From contig NZ_CP126958.1 of NCBI RefSeq assembly GCF_002871915.2, positions 62,001-126,000 of the forward strand: 64,000 bases of DNA, in the 5' to 3' direction. Positions 55,001 to 62,481 of this stretch are shown one piece after another (positions within the stretch are counted from its first letter, which is position 1; each line of letters opens with the position of its first letter). Below the pieces are notes generated by a model. It saw nothing but the letters and a program-made list of their open reading frames with translations. It made no database searches and was not told where the DNA came from. The position numbers and the translations under genes were made by a program. The DNA is from Aerococcus loyolae (GTDB taxonomy: Bacteria; Bacillota; Bacilli; Lactobacillales; Aerococcaceae).

Positions 55001-56901
55001 CCGGTCAAATCGAAACCACAACCGAAGAAGTGGTGACTCCAGCCAAACAAGTGATTGTTGTTGGGGCTAAAGACTTTACCGGCGACTACAAGTTCTCCAA
55101 TACTTGCCCAGTGCCATTCCCAGTTGAAATCAGAGAAAATCCTGATTTACCAGCGGGAACCTCGAAGACCGTCCAAGCAGGCGTTCCAGGTTCTAAGACC
55201 ACGGACTATACTCAAGCTCTCAAGAACGGCCAAGCGGAAGGGGCACCCGTCAGCCAAGACGGCGCTTATACCGCACCAAAAGCTCACATTATCGAAGTGG
55301 GTACTAAGCCAGTCGCAGGCAACACCCATGAAAGCAACAAGGATGTTCCAGTTGAGACCATCTTTGAATATGATCCAAATCTGAACAAGGGCAAGGTAGA
55401 AACTGTCCAAGTTGTTCCAGGTCATGTGACCACCAAACTGGTCAACAAAGTGGTTAACGGTCAAGTGGTGACTGAAGAAGTGCCGGTAGTAACCCCAGCC
55501 AAACATATTGTTAAGGTAGGGACCAAGGACTTTACCGGAAGCTTTACCACAGTAGACAAGAATCCTGTGCCATTTGAAGTGGAATACAAGCTGGATCCAA
55601 GTCTGGCCCCAGGGACAGAAGTTGTGGACCAAGAAGGGGTTGTCGGGGAAGAAGAAACCCCAACTACCCATACCATTGTCAATGGTCAAGTGACCGAGTC
55701 TACTCCTGGTCAAACCACTCAAACCAAGGCGCCAGTCAAGAAAATTGTCCGCATTGGTGCCAAGACTGACGGAAGCTACACCCATACGGAAGAAATTCCA
55801 TTCCAGGTGAAAGTAGAAGTTGATCCAAGCTTGCCTAAGGGTGAATACAAGGTGGAAACCCCTGGCCAAGTGGGTCAAAAGACCACTACCGTAACGATTG
55901 AGAATTCTCAATTTGTCGGCAGTCCAAATGTTGTCGTGACCAAAGAACCGGTGACCGAGATCATTAAGCTGGGTGGCAAAGACTTTACTGGTCAAGTCAG
56001 CCATACGGAACACTTCGAGACCGCCTTTAAGGTGATTGTTCGCCGCAATGAGAACTTGAAACCAGGTCAAGTGAAGACCGTTCAAGAAGGGGTTAAGGGC
56101 TCTTATGATGTCACCTTCACCCAAAAGATTAAGAACGGCCAAGCTGACGGACCCCTCCAAGCAGACCGTCATAATGAAGTCGCAGCTCTTGATCATATCA
56201 TTGAAGTGGGACCGGATTGCCCAATCTGCCCAGTTCCTGGTCAACCAGATCAACCTGGCCAAGACAAACCAAATACCGACAAGCCAAATGAGGACAAACC
56301 TGGCGATAACACCACACCAGGTGGACACACTCCAGAGGAAGGCAATCCTGAAAAACCGCAACCAGGAGATCCAACTCCAGGAAGTGATCAACCGGAAAAT
56401 CCATCCTCAAGTGACAAAATACCTGGCAATAATACGCCAGACGGTCAAACATCAGAAGAGCCTCAACCAGGAGACAAGAAACCCGGTCAAGGAACTTCTG
56501 ACCCCGATAGACCGGGCGGATCAAGCTCCAATGGTCGAGTTCCAGAAAAACATCCATCCGATGACAATACACCAGGAAATCCTACCCCAGGAGCCGAGAT
56601 TCCAGAGGAAAATATCTCAAAAGATAAAGATTCAGAGGGAGATTCCTCAACAGATAAGCAGCCAGCAGGCACTGTTCAAAGTGATCAACCGGTAGGTGAA
56701 GATCCAGCTCTTGACCCAGCCTCATCTGCTAGCCTCAGTCCAGCTAGTCATAAGACCAGCTCGACACCAAGCCACCAATCAGTGCAAGTGGCTTCGGTCT
56801 TACCGCAAACTGGCGCGGTTGCTTCTGTAACAGGAGTCGGTTTATCCCTACTCCTAGCAGGATTAGGCTGCCTCGGTCTCGACCGTAAGAAGAAAAAATA
56901 A
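49003..56901 (+). CDS. Giant G5-repeat cell-wall-anchored surface protein (YSIRK...LPQTG)
   Basis: A 2632-residue adhesin-like protein. The signal peptide has a YSIRK-type motif (YAIRKTTLGVGSV, residues 7-19) and is likely cut near 34-35. Residues to about 465 match no domain I recognise; about 465-712 hold Rib/YPDG-like modules. Then about 22 tandem G5-like repeats of 75-80 residues run to about 2405, each ending in VG.K or IGAK. A Pro/Gly/Asp-rich wall-spanning tail follows, with LPQTG at 2600-2604, a hydrophobic helix and a KKKK tail for sortase. The start at 49003 has GGAGGAG before it; an upstream in-frame ATG (48916) would spoil the signal peptide. G5 repeats of SasG/Aap type support biofilm or host binding. 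Related large Aerococcus surface proteins are known; the binding partner is unknown. Confidence 0.93.
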   Translation: MEKNYRYAIRKTTLGVGSVAIAAFLAGQGQEVQAAEQPSQPSSALAVDAVNPADQAGFYAAEGTPVNTDQPASGEDAKISGLPADTVNGPIVAANPDNPNYSENEKNVGHYRQSELANNGISYSATETEGKTEGVTHKVLNPSANTPDDKKKDYGIDISIDRNDSERTYNLIGITDSKKGVPIRPKVKPYEEVGQPTHINGKSTNFTPTTTVNITTGRQRALNSTFNEDDLKYINNHNNKETTFSFRDKYTKDNQNGTKFLEGGNFAVTFGVNPYPNENANLSIIKVAGDTNVNRVAVKEGYVKTGAHIENLDPADYDRVVGQVYHPDGSIVPQANAFIITPKNIEEMKGKLGNDIQLGQIIFAMPKGALEGSKDPDSPDYSIFNTDKFKGIQSLQARFFARPRTKEEFVGVVNAKNDENGTPYDDEWAYKYVETGAGTQTLNHNGQEVIADKQGIARYDNYNDLGSITINLDDTRYYDQKFNQGFEKKTDKVTPIRPGQDKVIFITDQDMDPAIEPNRKTYEEMNVAGNKKFATGVIDPDFVKKAEEKGWKVESTPGDISKLKVTAPADAKAGEFIPILITYTYTNGSTDLQWFHFVVQDSNNNKPEYHAEVGYQGDNLTNIPEIPQDSKKLDPKTFELVPQTGGYKDDHGNVWHGVKIDPQTGAVTATVPTDANIIGGENVYIPVKVNYTDPKSGQHKEEFVKAQFIARPKYKTTVTDTDDKLIPYETKEVIDETLPAGTIQVVTPGKVGKERTIFEQDVINGQKGLIDPATGQFTAGDQLFRKRTETIEEKQDRLVKVGTKPVEETVTIPRPVEVEVDPNMEPTAEPVVVEEGQDGVVTVKTTRDPQTGAVNITKATTTPARPKKVKVGTKTTGTVVDNDEIPFKYTVEFDPDFYKNYPDATENYKVVTPGQAGSNKKTWTIENSKVVGDPAVETVAPVNAVIKVGQKDYTGSFETVDKDLIPYETEYIVDNTLEPGKEVVENPGELGEKTTTTTHTIQNGQVIASTPGQSTQTKDPVKRVVRIGAKSSGSYQVTEPISFQVEVKKDPSLKKGEYKVETPGKPGSQTKTLTIENSQVTATSEPTINEQATNAVVLVGDQDFTGEVSHDVTEKVPFPVKIVEDPTLDKGTYHVDQEGVPGSKTTTYTQAIKNGVADGALTSTVKAESAPQEHIIRVGTKPLTGSTTVTTTNQKPFDVEIEYDNTKPAGTVEVVPNTGVPGEETKTTPVTAADGTVTPGTTTTTETKAPVNKKIIVGTQGYNGEFSHEYTNIVPFETEVEVDPSLAPNAVVEVQKGQLGETTTKVSQTITNGVPGEKVVSDPVQTKTPVNRKIKVGAKTEGVHTYTEELPFSYTVEYDPAIQAGKYEIVTPGAVGSRTTEWPITNSVVGQGKVTQEIPATNALIKVGNKDFTGQVTHTETVPVPNTVEIRYNPNVKAGETKVLEAGKPGSVDVTYSQAIKNGQADGDLVKTEANRVDPVNRVIEVGTQPVSGTETPIQQDVPVEVEYVYDNTKDKGFIEAGQVTPGTTQSKVVSKVVDGQVVNTVENVVTPAKQQIIVGTKDYTGNFEYKDTDVIPNHTQVTINPNLAPNEIKVVEAGNTGLKERTVSQSFTNGKLGEQVVGDYTTVKEPKDRVIEIGAKTTGSFKDTDTIPFEVEVKYDPTLKKGEWKYATVDGLEQRGVAGEKERTLTIENSQVTNISDFTTTKVPQKAVILVGNEDLTGNFTTVDKDPIPFEVEVKVDPSLAPGKEVVDQEGVPGEEETPTTHQIVNGQVTASMPGETKQTKAPVKKIVRLGAKTDGTYTHKDALPFEVEVRKAPDLKKGQTRVLQEGQPGEQTTTVTIENSQVVGSPSTTITKAPVKHIIEVGDQDFTGEVSHNVTETLPFKVEIQEDPNLPLFEIQEVQKGENGSKTTKYSQSIKNGAADGQLKTEEIARIEPKTHIIKVGTKAPENAETRVKEVPAEIEYVYDNTKDKGIVEKGAYTPGKVETKIKNIFNPQTGQIETTTEEVVTPAKQVIVVGAKDFTGDYKFSNTCPVPFPVEIRENPDLPAGTSKTVQAGVPGSKTTDYTQALKNGQAEGAPVSQDGAYTAPKAHIIEVGTKPVAGNTHESNKDVPVETIFEYDPNLNKGKVETVQVVPGHVTTKLVNKVVNGQVVTEEVPVVTPAKHIVKVGTKDFTGSFTTVDKNPVPFEVEYKLDPSLAPGTEVVDQEGVVGEEETPTTHTIVNGQVTESTPGQTTQTKAPVKKIVRIGAKTDGSYTHTEEIPFQVKVEVDPSLPKGEYKVETPGQVGQKTTTVTIENSQFVGSPNVVVTKEPVTEIIKLGGKDFTGQVSHTEHFETAFKVIVRRNENLKPGQVKTVQEGVKGSYDVTFTQKIKNGQADGPLQADRHNEVAALDHIIEVGPDCPICPVPGQPDQPGQDKPNTDKPNEDKPGDNTTPGGHTPEEGNPEKPQPGDPTPGSDQPENPSSSDKIPGNNTPDGQTSEEPQPGDKKPGQGTSDPDRPGGSSSNGRVPEKHPSDDNTPGNPTPGAEIPEENISKDKDSEGDSSTDKQPAGTVQSDQPVGEDPALDPASSASLSPASHKTSSTPSHQSVQVASVLPQTGAVASVTGVGLSLLLAGLGCLGLDRKKKK

Positions 56902-56939
56902 GCCTTATATAAAAACCGCAAACTTTTAGAAGCGATTTT

Positions 56940-56969
56940 TAGCCGAAGTGTATAGCTTCGGCTTTTTTC
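56940..56969 (+). terminator. Terminator of the surface-protein gene
   Basis: AGCCGAAG and CTTCGGCT pair around a short loop, followed by six T. Confidence 0.9.
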
Positions 56970-57062
56970 TTGGCCTTAGCTGAAAAATCACAAAATTTAG
57001 AAACATTTGCCTAATTAATTCATAGCTTTTTCACAAATGGTCGTTATGATAAAGACAGTCCA

Positions 57063-57133
57063 AATAAATTTCTTTATATTTTTCTCCCAGCGAGCTTTCA
57101 AGCGAAAGCTCGTTTTTTTGTTGGGAAATTTAT
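57063..57133 (+). terminator. Composite hairpin-terminator upstream of phnD
   Basis: A core stem CGAGCTTTC/GAAAGCTCG (57091-57112) with seven T is enclosed by a further pair TCCCA/TGGGA and by an outer pair AATAAATTTC (57063-57072)/GAAATTTATT (57124-57133). The outer pairs straddle the T-tract, which a simple terminator does not need. With the terminator before it and the promoter after, it fills most of the 366-base gap. No known riboswitch was recognised. Confidence 0.6.
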
Positions 57134-57190
57134 TAAGAGGTAAAAATTTTTACTAAAACATGTGAAAATTTACAAAAACTATACTTTGAA

Positions 57191-57217
57191 TTGACGGTAT
57201 TTTTATATAAGTATGAG
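57191..57217 (+). promoter_or_regulatory. Possible phnD promoter
   Basis: TTGACG (57191-57196) and TATGAG (57212-57217) with a short, 15-bp spacer. The -35 is good and the -10 weak. Confidence 0.4.
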
Positions 57218-57267
57218 ATCCTTTAGGTGTAAGAGTAATTAAACAAACAGCCTACAAGGAGGATAAA

Positions 57268-58311
57268 ATGAGTATCAAAAAATGGCTATTGAGTGGTTTA
57301 AGTGTATTAACCGCTTTTGGTTTGGCAGCTTGTGGTAATGAAGGTGGAGAGAGTGGGGATTCAGCTGAGGCAGGTAATCATATTGATACTTTATCAGTAG
57401 AATTCGTTCCTTCCCGTGACCCTGAAGAAATTATTACGGTCACTGATCCTTTGAAAGACATTTTGAAGGAAGAATTAGAAAAACAAGGGTTTACTGTTGA
57501 TAATGTCGACATCAACGTGGGAACCAGTTATGAAGCGACCGGTGAAGCTTTAGAGGCTGGAACGACTGACGTTGGTTTTATTCCTGGTGGGACCTATGTG
57601 CTTTATGAAGAAGGTATCGAACCGATCTTAACCGCAACTCGTGGCGGACTTTCGGTTACTGGGGAAAATCCTCAAGACTGGAATAAAGAACCGGTAACCA
57701 AAGTAGACGACCAAGTGACTTACTATCACGGCCTAATCTTAGCGGGACCAAGTGAAAAAGGTCAAGAATTAGCCGAAAAGGTAAATAATGGCGAAGAACT
57801 TAACTGGGAAGACCTTAATTCAGCAAACTGGTCAGTGATGGGGACTTCTTCTCCAGCGGGTTACATCTATCCATCCCTTTGGTTACAAGATAACTATGGT
57901 AAGAATATTACCGACTTAGATAATGTGGTTCAAGCGGACTCCTATGCTTCAGCTTTTGCCCGTTTAGCATCTGGTCAAGTAGATGTCATGGTCACCTATG
58001 CGGATGCCCGTTTGGATAATGAAGATAAATGGCAAGAACAACTCGGTGGTAGTGATGACATCTGGAAAGAAGTTCAAGTGATTGGGGTCACTAAACCAAT
58101 GATGAACGATACCATTTCCGTATCCAAGAACTCTGAAAACATGACTCCTGAATTAGCTGAAGCCTTACAGGAAGCCTTCATCAATATTGCCCAAACAGAG
58201 GAAGGCCAAGAAATTATTGCTGTTTACACCCACGAAGGTTATGAAAAGGCCGAACCATCTGACTATGACACCGAACGTGAAGCCCAAAAATTAGTGCAAG
58301 AAATGAATTAA
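57268..58311 (+). CDS. phnD: PhnD-family substrate-binding lipoprotein
   Basis: A 347-residue type II binding protein of the phosphonate/phosphite/phosphate family. The lipobox is FGLAACGNE (cysteine near residue 22). LSVEFVPSRDPEEI near residue 45, GTTDVGFIPGGTYVLY near 97 and SPAGYIYPSLWLQ near 196, followed by ASAFARLASGQVDV, are PhnD hallmarks. AAGGAGG precedes the ATG. An imperfect terminator-like hairpin follows, likely giving more receptor than transporter. Because no C-P lyase or phosphonatase gene is in the window, the true ligand may be another phosphorylated compound. Confidence 0.9.
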   Translation: MSIKKWLLSGLSVLTAFGLAACGNEGGESGDSAEAGNHIDTLSVEFVPSRDPEEIITVTDPLKDILKEELEKQGFTVDNVDINVGTSYEATGEALEAGTTDVGFIPGGTYVLYEEGIEPILTATRGGLSVTGENPQDWNKEPVTKVDDQVTYYHGLILAGPSEKGQELAEKVNNGEELNWEDLNSANWSVMGTSSPAGYIYPSLWLQDNYGKNITDLDNVVQADSYASAFARLASGQVDVMVTYADARLDNEDKWQEQLGGSDDIWKEVQVIGVTKPMMNDTISVSKNSENMTPELAEALQEAFINIAQTEEGQEIIAVYTHEGYEKAEPSDYDTEREAQKLVQEMN

Positions 58312-58364
58312 TTGAGACAATAACTCGATGGTTATTTTGAGTTTACGAATAAGTTATTAGGATA

Positions 58365-58412
58365 AAAAAGTGCTTCGATCAATGGCTAAAGATTGGTTGA
58401 ATGCACTTTTCC
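58365..58412 (+). other. Hairpin between phnD and phnC
   Basis: AAAAGTGC pairs with GCACTTTT, with an inner ATCAAT/ATTGGT stem. The T-tract is short and broken, suggesting partial termination or protection of the phnD mRNA. Confidence 0.6.
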
Positions 58413-58487
58413 TATTTCTGCTTATGGTGAATAAATCTTTTGTTTTAGCTGTTGTGAACGATCATATTTTGGAGAAAGGAATAAAAA

Positions 58488-59225
58488 ATGATTCGATTTG
58501 AACATGTGGATAAGGTTTATGAAGGTGGATTAAAGGCTTTAGATGATATTAATTTAGAAATTCCCAATGGTCGTTTTGTCGCCATTGTGGGGAAATCCGG
58601 AGCTGGGAAATCGACTTTAATTCGTACCATTAATAAAATGCATGACATTAACGGCGGTAAATTAACCGTTAACGATAGGGATGTTTCTGCCCTAGAAGGT
58701 AGCCAATTAAGAAAATTCCGGAGAAATATCGGCATGGTCTTCCAATCCTTTAACCTGGTGGAAAAGACCACGGTCTTAAATAATGTACTCAATGCCTTTT
58801 TACCTGACTTAGCCTGGCATCAGAAACTATTTTCTCTGTTTACAGAAGAGCAAAAGGTCAAAGCCCTGGAAGCCCTAGAAAGTGTCGATATCCTTGACAA
58901 GGCCTATGACCGGGTCGACCAATTGTCTGGTGGACAAAAACAACGGGTAGCCCTAGCGCGAACTTTGGTTCAGGAACCATCGATTATTTTAGCTGACGAA
59001 CCAGTGGCCAGTCTGGACCCGATTTCTTCTAAGCAGGTGATGGATTACTTTAAAAATATTAATCAAAGTCAAGATATTACCATTTTAATTAATATCCATG
59101 ATGTCGATATGGCCCTTGATTATGCCGATAGTGTGATCGGGATTAATGCCGGAAAGATTGTTTATTATGGTCCAAGTAGTGAGGTTAATCAAGAGATTTT
59201 AGATACGATTTACAAGAAGTCTTAG
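58488..59225 (+). CDS. phnC: Phosphonate-type ABC transporter ATPase PhnC
   Basis: A 245-residue ATPase with Walker A GKSGAGKSTLIR near residue 36, Q-loop GMVFQSFNLVEKTTVLNNV, signature LSGGQKQRVALARTL near 145, Walker B IILADEPVASLDP and ILINIHDVDMAL. PhnC-type length and the VFQSFNLV segment fit. GGAGAAAGGA precedes the ATG. It pairs with the two permeases that follow. Confidence 0.92.
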   Translation: MIRFEHVDKVYEGGLKALDDINLEIPNGRFVAIVGKSGAGKSTLIRTINKMHDINGGKLTVNDRDVSALEGSQLRKFRRNIGMVFQSFNLVEKTTVLNNVLNAFLPDLAWHQKLFSLFTEEQKVKALEALESVDILDKAYDRVDQLSGGQKQRVALARTLVQEPSIILADEPVASLDPISSKQVMDYFKNINQSQDITILINIHDVDMALDYADSVIGINAGKIVYYGPSSEVNQEILDTIYKKS

Positions 59226-59235
59226 GGGGATTAAA

Positions 59236-60039
59236 GTGTTTAAACGAAAAGAATATCAACTGGCTTCTGGAAAGGTATTTAAAGAAAAACGCTCATGGAC
59301 GCCAGTGATTGTATTAGTTTTAGCTATTGCTTTATATGTTGCCTTAGAGGTAACCGAGTTTGATTTCGCTGACATTATAAAACGGGGCCACCAGTTAACG
59401 ACTATCGTTGCCCAACTCTTTCAACCGGATTGGTCCTATCTATCTGATGTCATTAAACCCTTGATGGATACCATTAAGATGTCATTATTTGGCTCATTTG
59501 CTGGGGCAGCAGTTGCCTTACCCTTTGCCTTTTTAGCCTCATCCAACATGGTCCATTTTGCGCCAGTGAACTGGTTGGTTAAGGTGCTATTTACCATTAT
59601 TCGTACTATTCCAACCTTAGTTTCTGCCTTGATCGCGACTTATTTGTTTGGTCTAGGGACTTTAGCGGGTACGGTAGCGATCTTCCTGTTTTCATTTTCC
59701 TATGTGGGTAAGCTCTTGTATGAAGAAATTGAAACCACTAATTTAGGCGCCTTTGAGGCCATGATTGCCATGGGCTATACCCGTCCTTTTGCCTTTTTAA
59801 AAGGGGTGATTCCTAATATTATGCCTTTCTATCTGTCCACCGCCCTCTTTAACTTTGAAGGGAATGTGCGTTATGCCTCGATCTTAGGTTACGTGGGCGC
59901 CGGCGGTTTAGGTTTACTCATTAATGAAAATATTGGTTGGCGTGATTATGAAAAAGTGGGGACCATTCTCTTTGTCCTATTGATAACTGTTTTCATCATC
60001 GAGAACTTAAGCCGTTATATTCGGCGCAAGATTAGTTAG
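59236..60039 (+). CDS. phnE: Phosphonate-type ABC permease PhnE (1)
   Basis: A 267-residue permease with about six helices. The PhnE core is clear: SLFGSFAGAAVALPFAFLAS near residue 77, then NWLVKVLFTIIRTIPTLVSA, the EAA-like LYEEIETTNLGAFEAMIAMG near 160, and VRYASILGYVGAGGLG near 214. It starts with GTG ten bases after phnC, with AGGGGG before it, and lies twelve bases before its paralogue. The two probably form a heterodimer. Confidence 0.91.
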   Translation: MFKRKEYQLASGKVFKEKRSWTPVIVLVLAIALYVALEVTEFDFADIIKRGHQLTTIVAQLFQPDWSYLSDVIKPLMDTIKMSLFGSFAGAAVALPFAFLASSNMVHFAPVNWLVKVLFTIIRTIPTLVSALIATYLFGLGTLAGTVAIFLFSFSYVGKLLYEEIETTNLGAFEAMIAMGYTRPFAFLKGVIPNIMPFYLSTALFNFEGNVRYASILGYVGAGGLGLLINENIGWRDYEKVGTILFVLLITVFIIENLSRYIRRKIS

Positions 60040-60050
60040 GAGGGCTAGCT

Positions 60051-60866
60051 GTGACAGATTCAATTCAAACTGTATTAGACAAAGAGCCAAATTACCGTGC
60101 CATTCAGGGAGTCATCACTGTCCTTGTGCTGCTGGTATTATTTTGGTCATCCAGTGTAATTGATTTTTCCAATTATAGCCAAGACGGTTGGGCTGTAGCG
60201 GGAGAAATCATCTCTGGGGTGCTCCATCCCGATATGGCTATGTTGACGGATTTTTCTTCCAGTGGTTTATGGTTTTTATTATTTGAAACCGTCTGTATTG
60301 CTTTTGTTGGGACCTTAATTGGTGGTATCATTTCTTTACCTTTAGCTTTTTTATCATCCAGTAATGTGGTCCCCGCTTGGCTAGCCGCAATCTTCCGAGT
60401 GGTGATTATGATGCTTCGGACCGTCCCAGCCATTGTATACGGATTGATGTTTATCCGGGTCACTGGTCCTGGGCCAGCTGCGGGGGTCCTAACAATGACC
60501 TTTACTTCAATTGGGATGTTAACCAAGCTCTTTTCAGAAACCATTGCCGATTTAAATACCGACATCTTGGAAGCCTTTCGCGCCATGGGAACGACCACCA
60601 TGGACCAGATCATGTTTGGTATTATTCCACAGTTATCGGCTAGTTTCTTATCGACTTTAATCTATCGTTTCGATATGAATATCAGAGATGCAACTACCCT
60701 AGGCTTGGTTGGTGCTGGTGGGATTGGGGCTCCCTTATTATTTGCGATTAACTCTTATCGCTGGAACCAAGTGGGTGCCATTTTAATTGCTTTAATCTTA
60801 CTGGTCTTCTTAGTGGAAGCCATTTCTACCCGCCTACGTCAATACCTCGCCTATGGTCACTTTTAG
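60051..60866 (+). CDS. phnE: Phosphonate-type ABC permease PhnE (2)
   Basis: A 271-residue second permease, related to the first. Signatures: ETVCIAFVGTLIGGIISLPL then AFLSSSNVVPAWLA (about residues 84-118), MMLRTVPAIVYGLMFI, the EAA-like LFSETIADLNTDILEAFRAM near 163 and MNIRDATTLGLVGAGGIGAP near 212. GTG start with AGGAGG before it. The phosphoesterase gene begins 11 bases after it, so it is in the same operon. Confidence 0.91.
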   Translation: MTDSIQTVLDKEPNYRAIQGVITVLVLLVLFWSSSVIDFSNYSQDGWAVAGEIISGVLHPDMAMLTDFSSSGLWFLLFETVCIAFVGTLIGGIISLPLAFLSSSNVVPAWLAAIFRVVIMMLRTVPAIVYGLMFIRVTGPGPAAGVLTMTFTSIGMLTKLFSETIADLNTDILEAFRAMGTTTMDQIMFGIIPQLSASFLSTLIYRFDMNIRDATTLGLVGAGGIGAPLLFAINSYRWNQVGAILIALILLVFLVEAISTRLRQYLAYGHF

Positions 60867-60877
60867 AAAGGACAAGC

Positions 60878-62458
60878 ATGAAATTAACTTTACTCGCCAT
60901 GAGTGATGTTCATGGACATTTTTCAACCCAAAGTTTTCAAGCAAGAGATAAAAAGACGGCTAACGGCTTATCCCGTTTCGCCAGTGTTTTAAAGGCCAAG
61001 CGTCGCCAAGAAGAGCATCTCCTCTACCTGGAAAGTGGGGATATGATTCAGGGCTCGCCTCTGACCAACTATGAGGAAAGCCATCATGACTATGCCAAGA
61101 TATCTAGCCAGGTCTATAATTATGTCCAGCCTGATGTCTGGACCCTGGGTAACCATGAATTTAATTTTGGCTTAGATTACTTAAAGAACACCATTAGCCA
61201 TATGCCTGATTCGATGGCTTTGGCTAACGTGATTTCAGATGGAGAGGTTTTCTGCCATAAGCCCTATCGGATTTTTCAATGTGAAGATATTCGAATTGGT
61301 GTCTTGGGATTGGTTACCCAGTATATTCCTCATTGGGAGAAGGAAGAAAATATTGCGGGCTTAGAATTTAAGTCCGCCCTAGAGACGGCCCAATATTATA
61401 TCCCATTTATGAAAGAAAGCGAACACTGTGATCTTATCTTCATTACCTACCATGGGGGCTTTGAATGCAATTTGGAGACCGGCCAACCGGAAGAGGACTT
61501 GACCGGAGAAAACGAAGGCTATGCCCTGTTAACCAGTGGGTTACCGATTGATGCCTTCTTTACCGGGCACCAACACCGTGAGATTGCGACCGTATGGCAG
61601 GGAATACCCATCATTCAACCAGGCTTTCGGGCGCAAAAATATGGCGAAGTCATTTTAGAGTTGGATAAAGATGCAGATGGTCAGCTGAAAAAGAGAGTGG
61701 AGACCTGCCAATTACATTCACTCGCTGACCAGCCGGCTGACCAAGAGCTAGAAGAACTTCTGGCAGAGGATAATGAAAAGATTCAAGACTGGCTTGACCA
61801 GCCCCTAGGGCACTTGGCTCGACCCGCCTTAGTGGATAATTTCTTTGAAGCTCAAGTTGAGGGGCATCCTTATTTTGCCTTGACCAATAAAATTCAGATG
61901 GAAGCTGCAGGGACGGATATTTCAGCTTCTTCAGTCTTTAACCTGGATGTTTATGGTTTGAAGCAAGAAGTTACTGTGCGTGATTTGGTGATTAATTATC
62001 CTTTCTCTAACGGTTTATGTAAGATTAAACTTACCGGTAAAGAATTAAGAGAAAACTTGGAAAAAAATGCCGAATATTTTGCCTTAGATGACCAAGGCAA
62101 GCTAGTAATTAGTGAGGACTACCTCAATCCTAAAGTTGAAGTTTATAACTATGATATTTATTCTGGGATTGACTACACGATTGATGTGTCTAAAGACCGA
62201 GGCCAGCGGATTGTTCAACTCGATTATCAGGGGCAAGAAGTTAAAGATGATGATGAATTATACCTAGCCATTAACCAATATCGGATGGCGGGAGGCGGTA
62301 ACTTCCCGCATTTCTCTAGAGATAAGGTCCTAGAAGAACTGACTACCGACATTCCTAATTTAATCATCAATTATTTCGCTGACCATGACCTTGTTGAAGT
62401 CCCAGAAAACGACAATTATCAAGTGATAGGTTATCAAGCAATCAGTGACGATATTTAG
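60878..62458 (+). CDS. Cytoplasmic 5'-nucleotidase/2',3'-cyclic phosphodiesterase-like phosphoesterase (YunD/UshA family)
   Basis: A 526-residue two-domain enzyme. The metallophosphoesterase domain has the metal ligands in SDVHGHF (residue 9 on), SGDMIQG near 52, LGNHEFNFG near 91, TYHGGFE near 190 and TGHQHRE near 231. The C-terminal 5'-nucleotidase domain (about 330-500) has VNYPFSNGL..-type loops (INYPFSNGLCKIKLTGKEL) and YRMAGGGNFPHF. No signal peptide is present, so unlike UshA it acts inside the cell, as YunD does. Being in the phn operon suggests that it dephosphorylates whatever the transporter imports, for example an organic phosphate ester; this is inference. AAAGGA precedes the ATG. 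Confidence 0.88.
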   Translation: MKLTLLAMSDVHGHFSTQSFQARDKKTANGLSRFASVLKAKRRQEEHLLYLESGDMIQGSPLTNYEESHHDYAKISSQVYNYVQPDVWTLGNHEFNFGLDYLKNTISHMPDSMALANVISDGEVFCHKPYRIFQCEDIRIGVLGLVTQYIPHWEKEENIAGLEFKSALETAQYYIPFMKESEHCDLIFITYHGGFECNLETGQPEEDLTGENEGYALLTSGLPIDAFFTGHQHREIATVWQGIPIIQPGFRAQKYGEVILELDKDADGQLKKRVETCQLHSLADQPADQELEELLAEDNEKIQDWLDQPLGHLARPALVDNFFEAQVEGHPYFALTNKIQMEAAGTDISASSVFNLDVYGLKQEVTVRDLVINYPFSNGLCKIKLTGKELRENLEKNAEYFALDDQGKLVISEDYLNPKVEVYNYDIYSGIDYTIDVSKDRGQRIVQLDYQGQEVKDDDELYLAINQYRMAGGGNFPHFSRDKVLEELTTDIPNLIINYFADHDLVEVPENDNYQVIGYQAISDDI

Positions 62459-62481
62459 ATCAAGGTGTTGAAGGTGAGTAG

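Noticed and set aside
51141..56220. CRISPR array, suggested by regular repeats.
   Set aside because: The repeats are about 230 bases, in frame and protein-coding (G5 domains), with no short identical repeats or unique spacers.
55147..56391. A 414-codon open frame on the minus strand inside the giant surface-protein gene, with several similar ones (for example 51307-52110, 53212-53862).
   Set aside because: They are shadows of the repetitive, biased codons of the plus-strand gene: they lack ribosome binding sites, their translations match no known protein type, and they follow the repeat period.
57268..60866. Complete phosphonate degradation locus.
   Set aside because: Only transport genes are present; no C-P lyase, phosphonatase or phosphite oxidation gene is found in the window.
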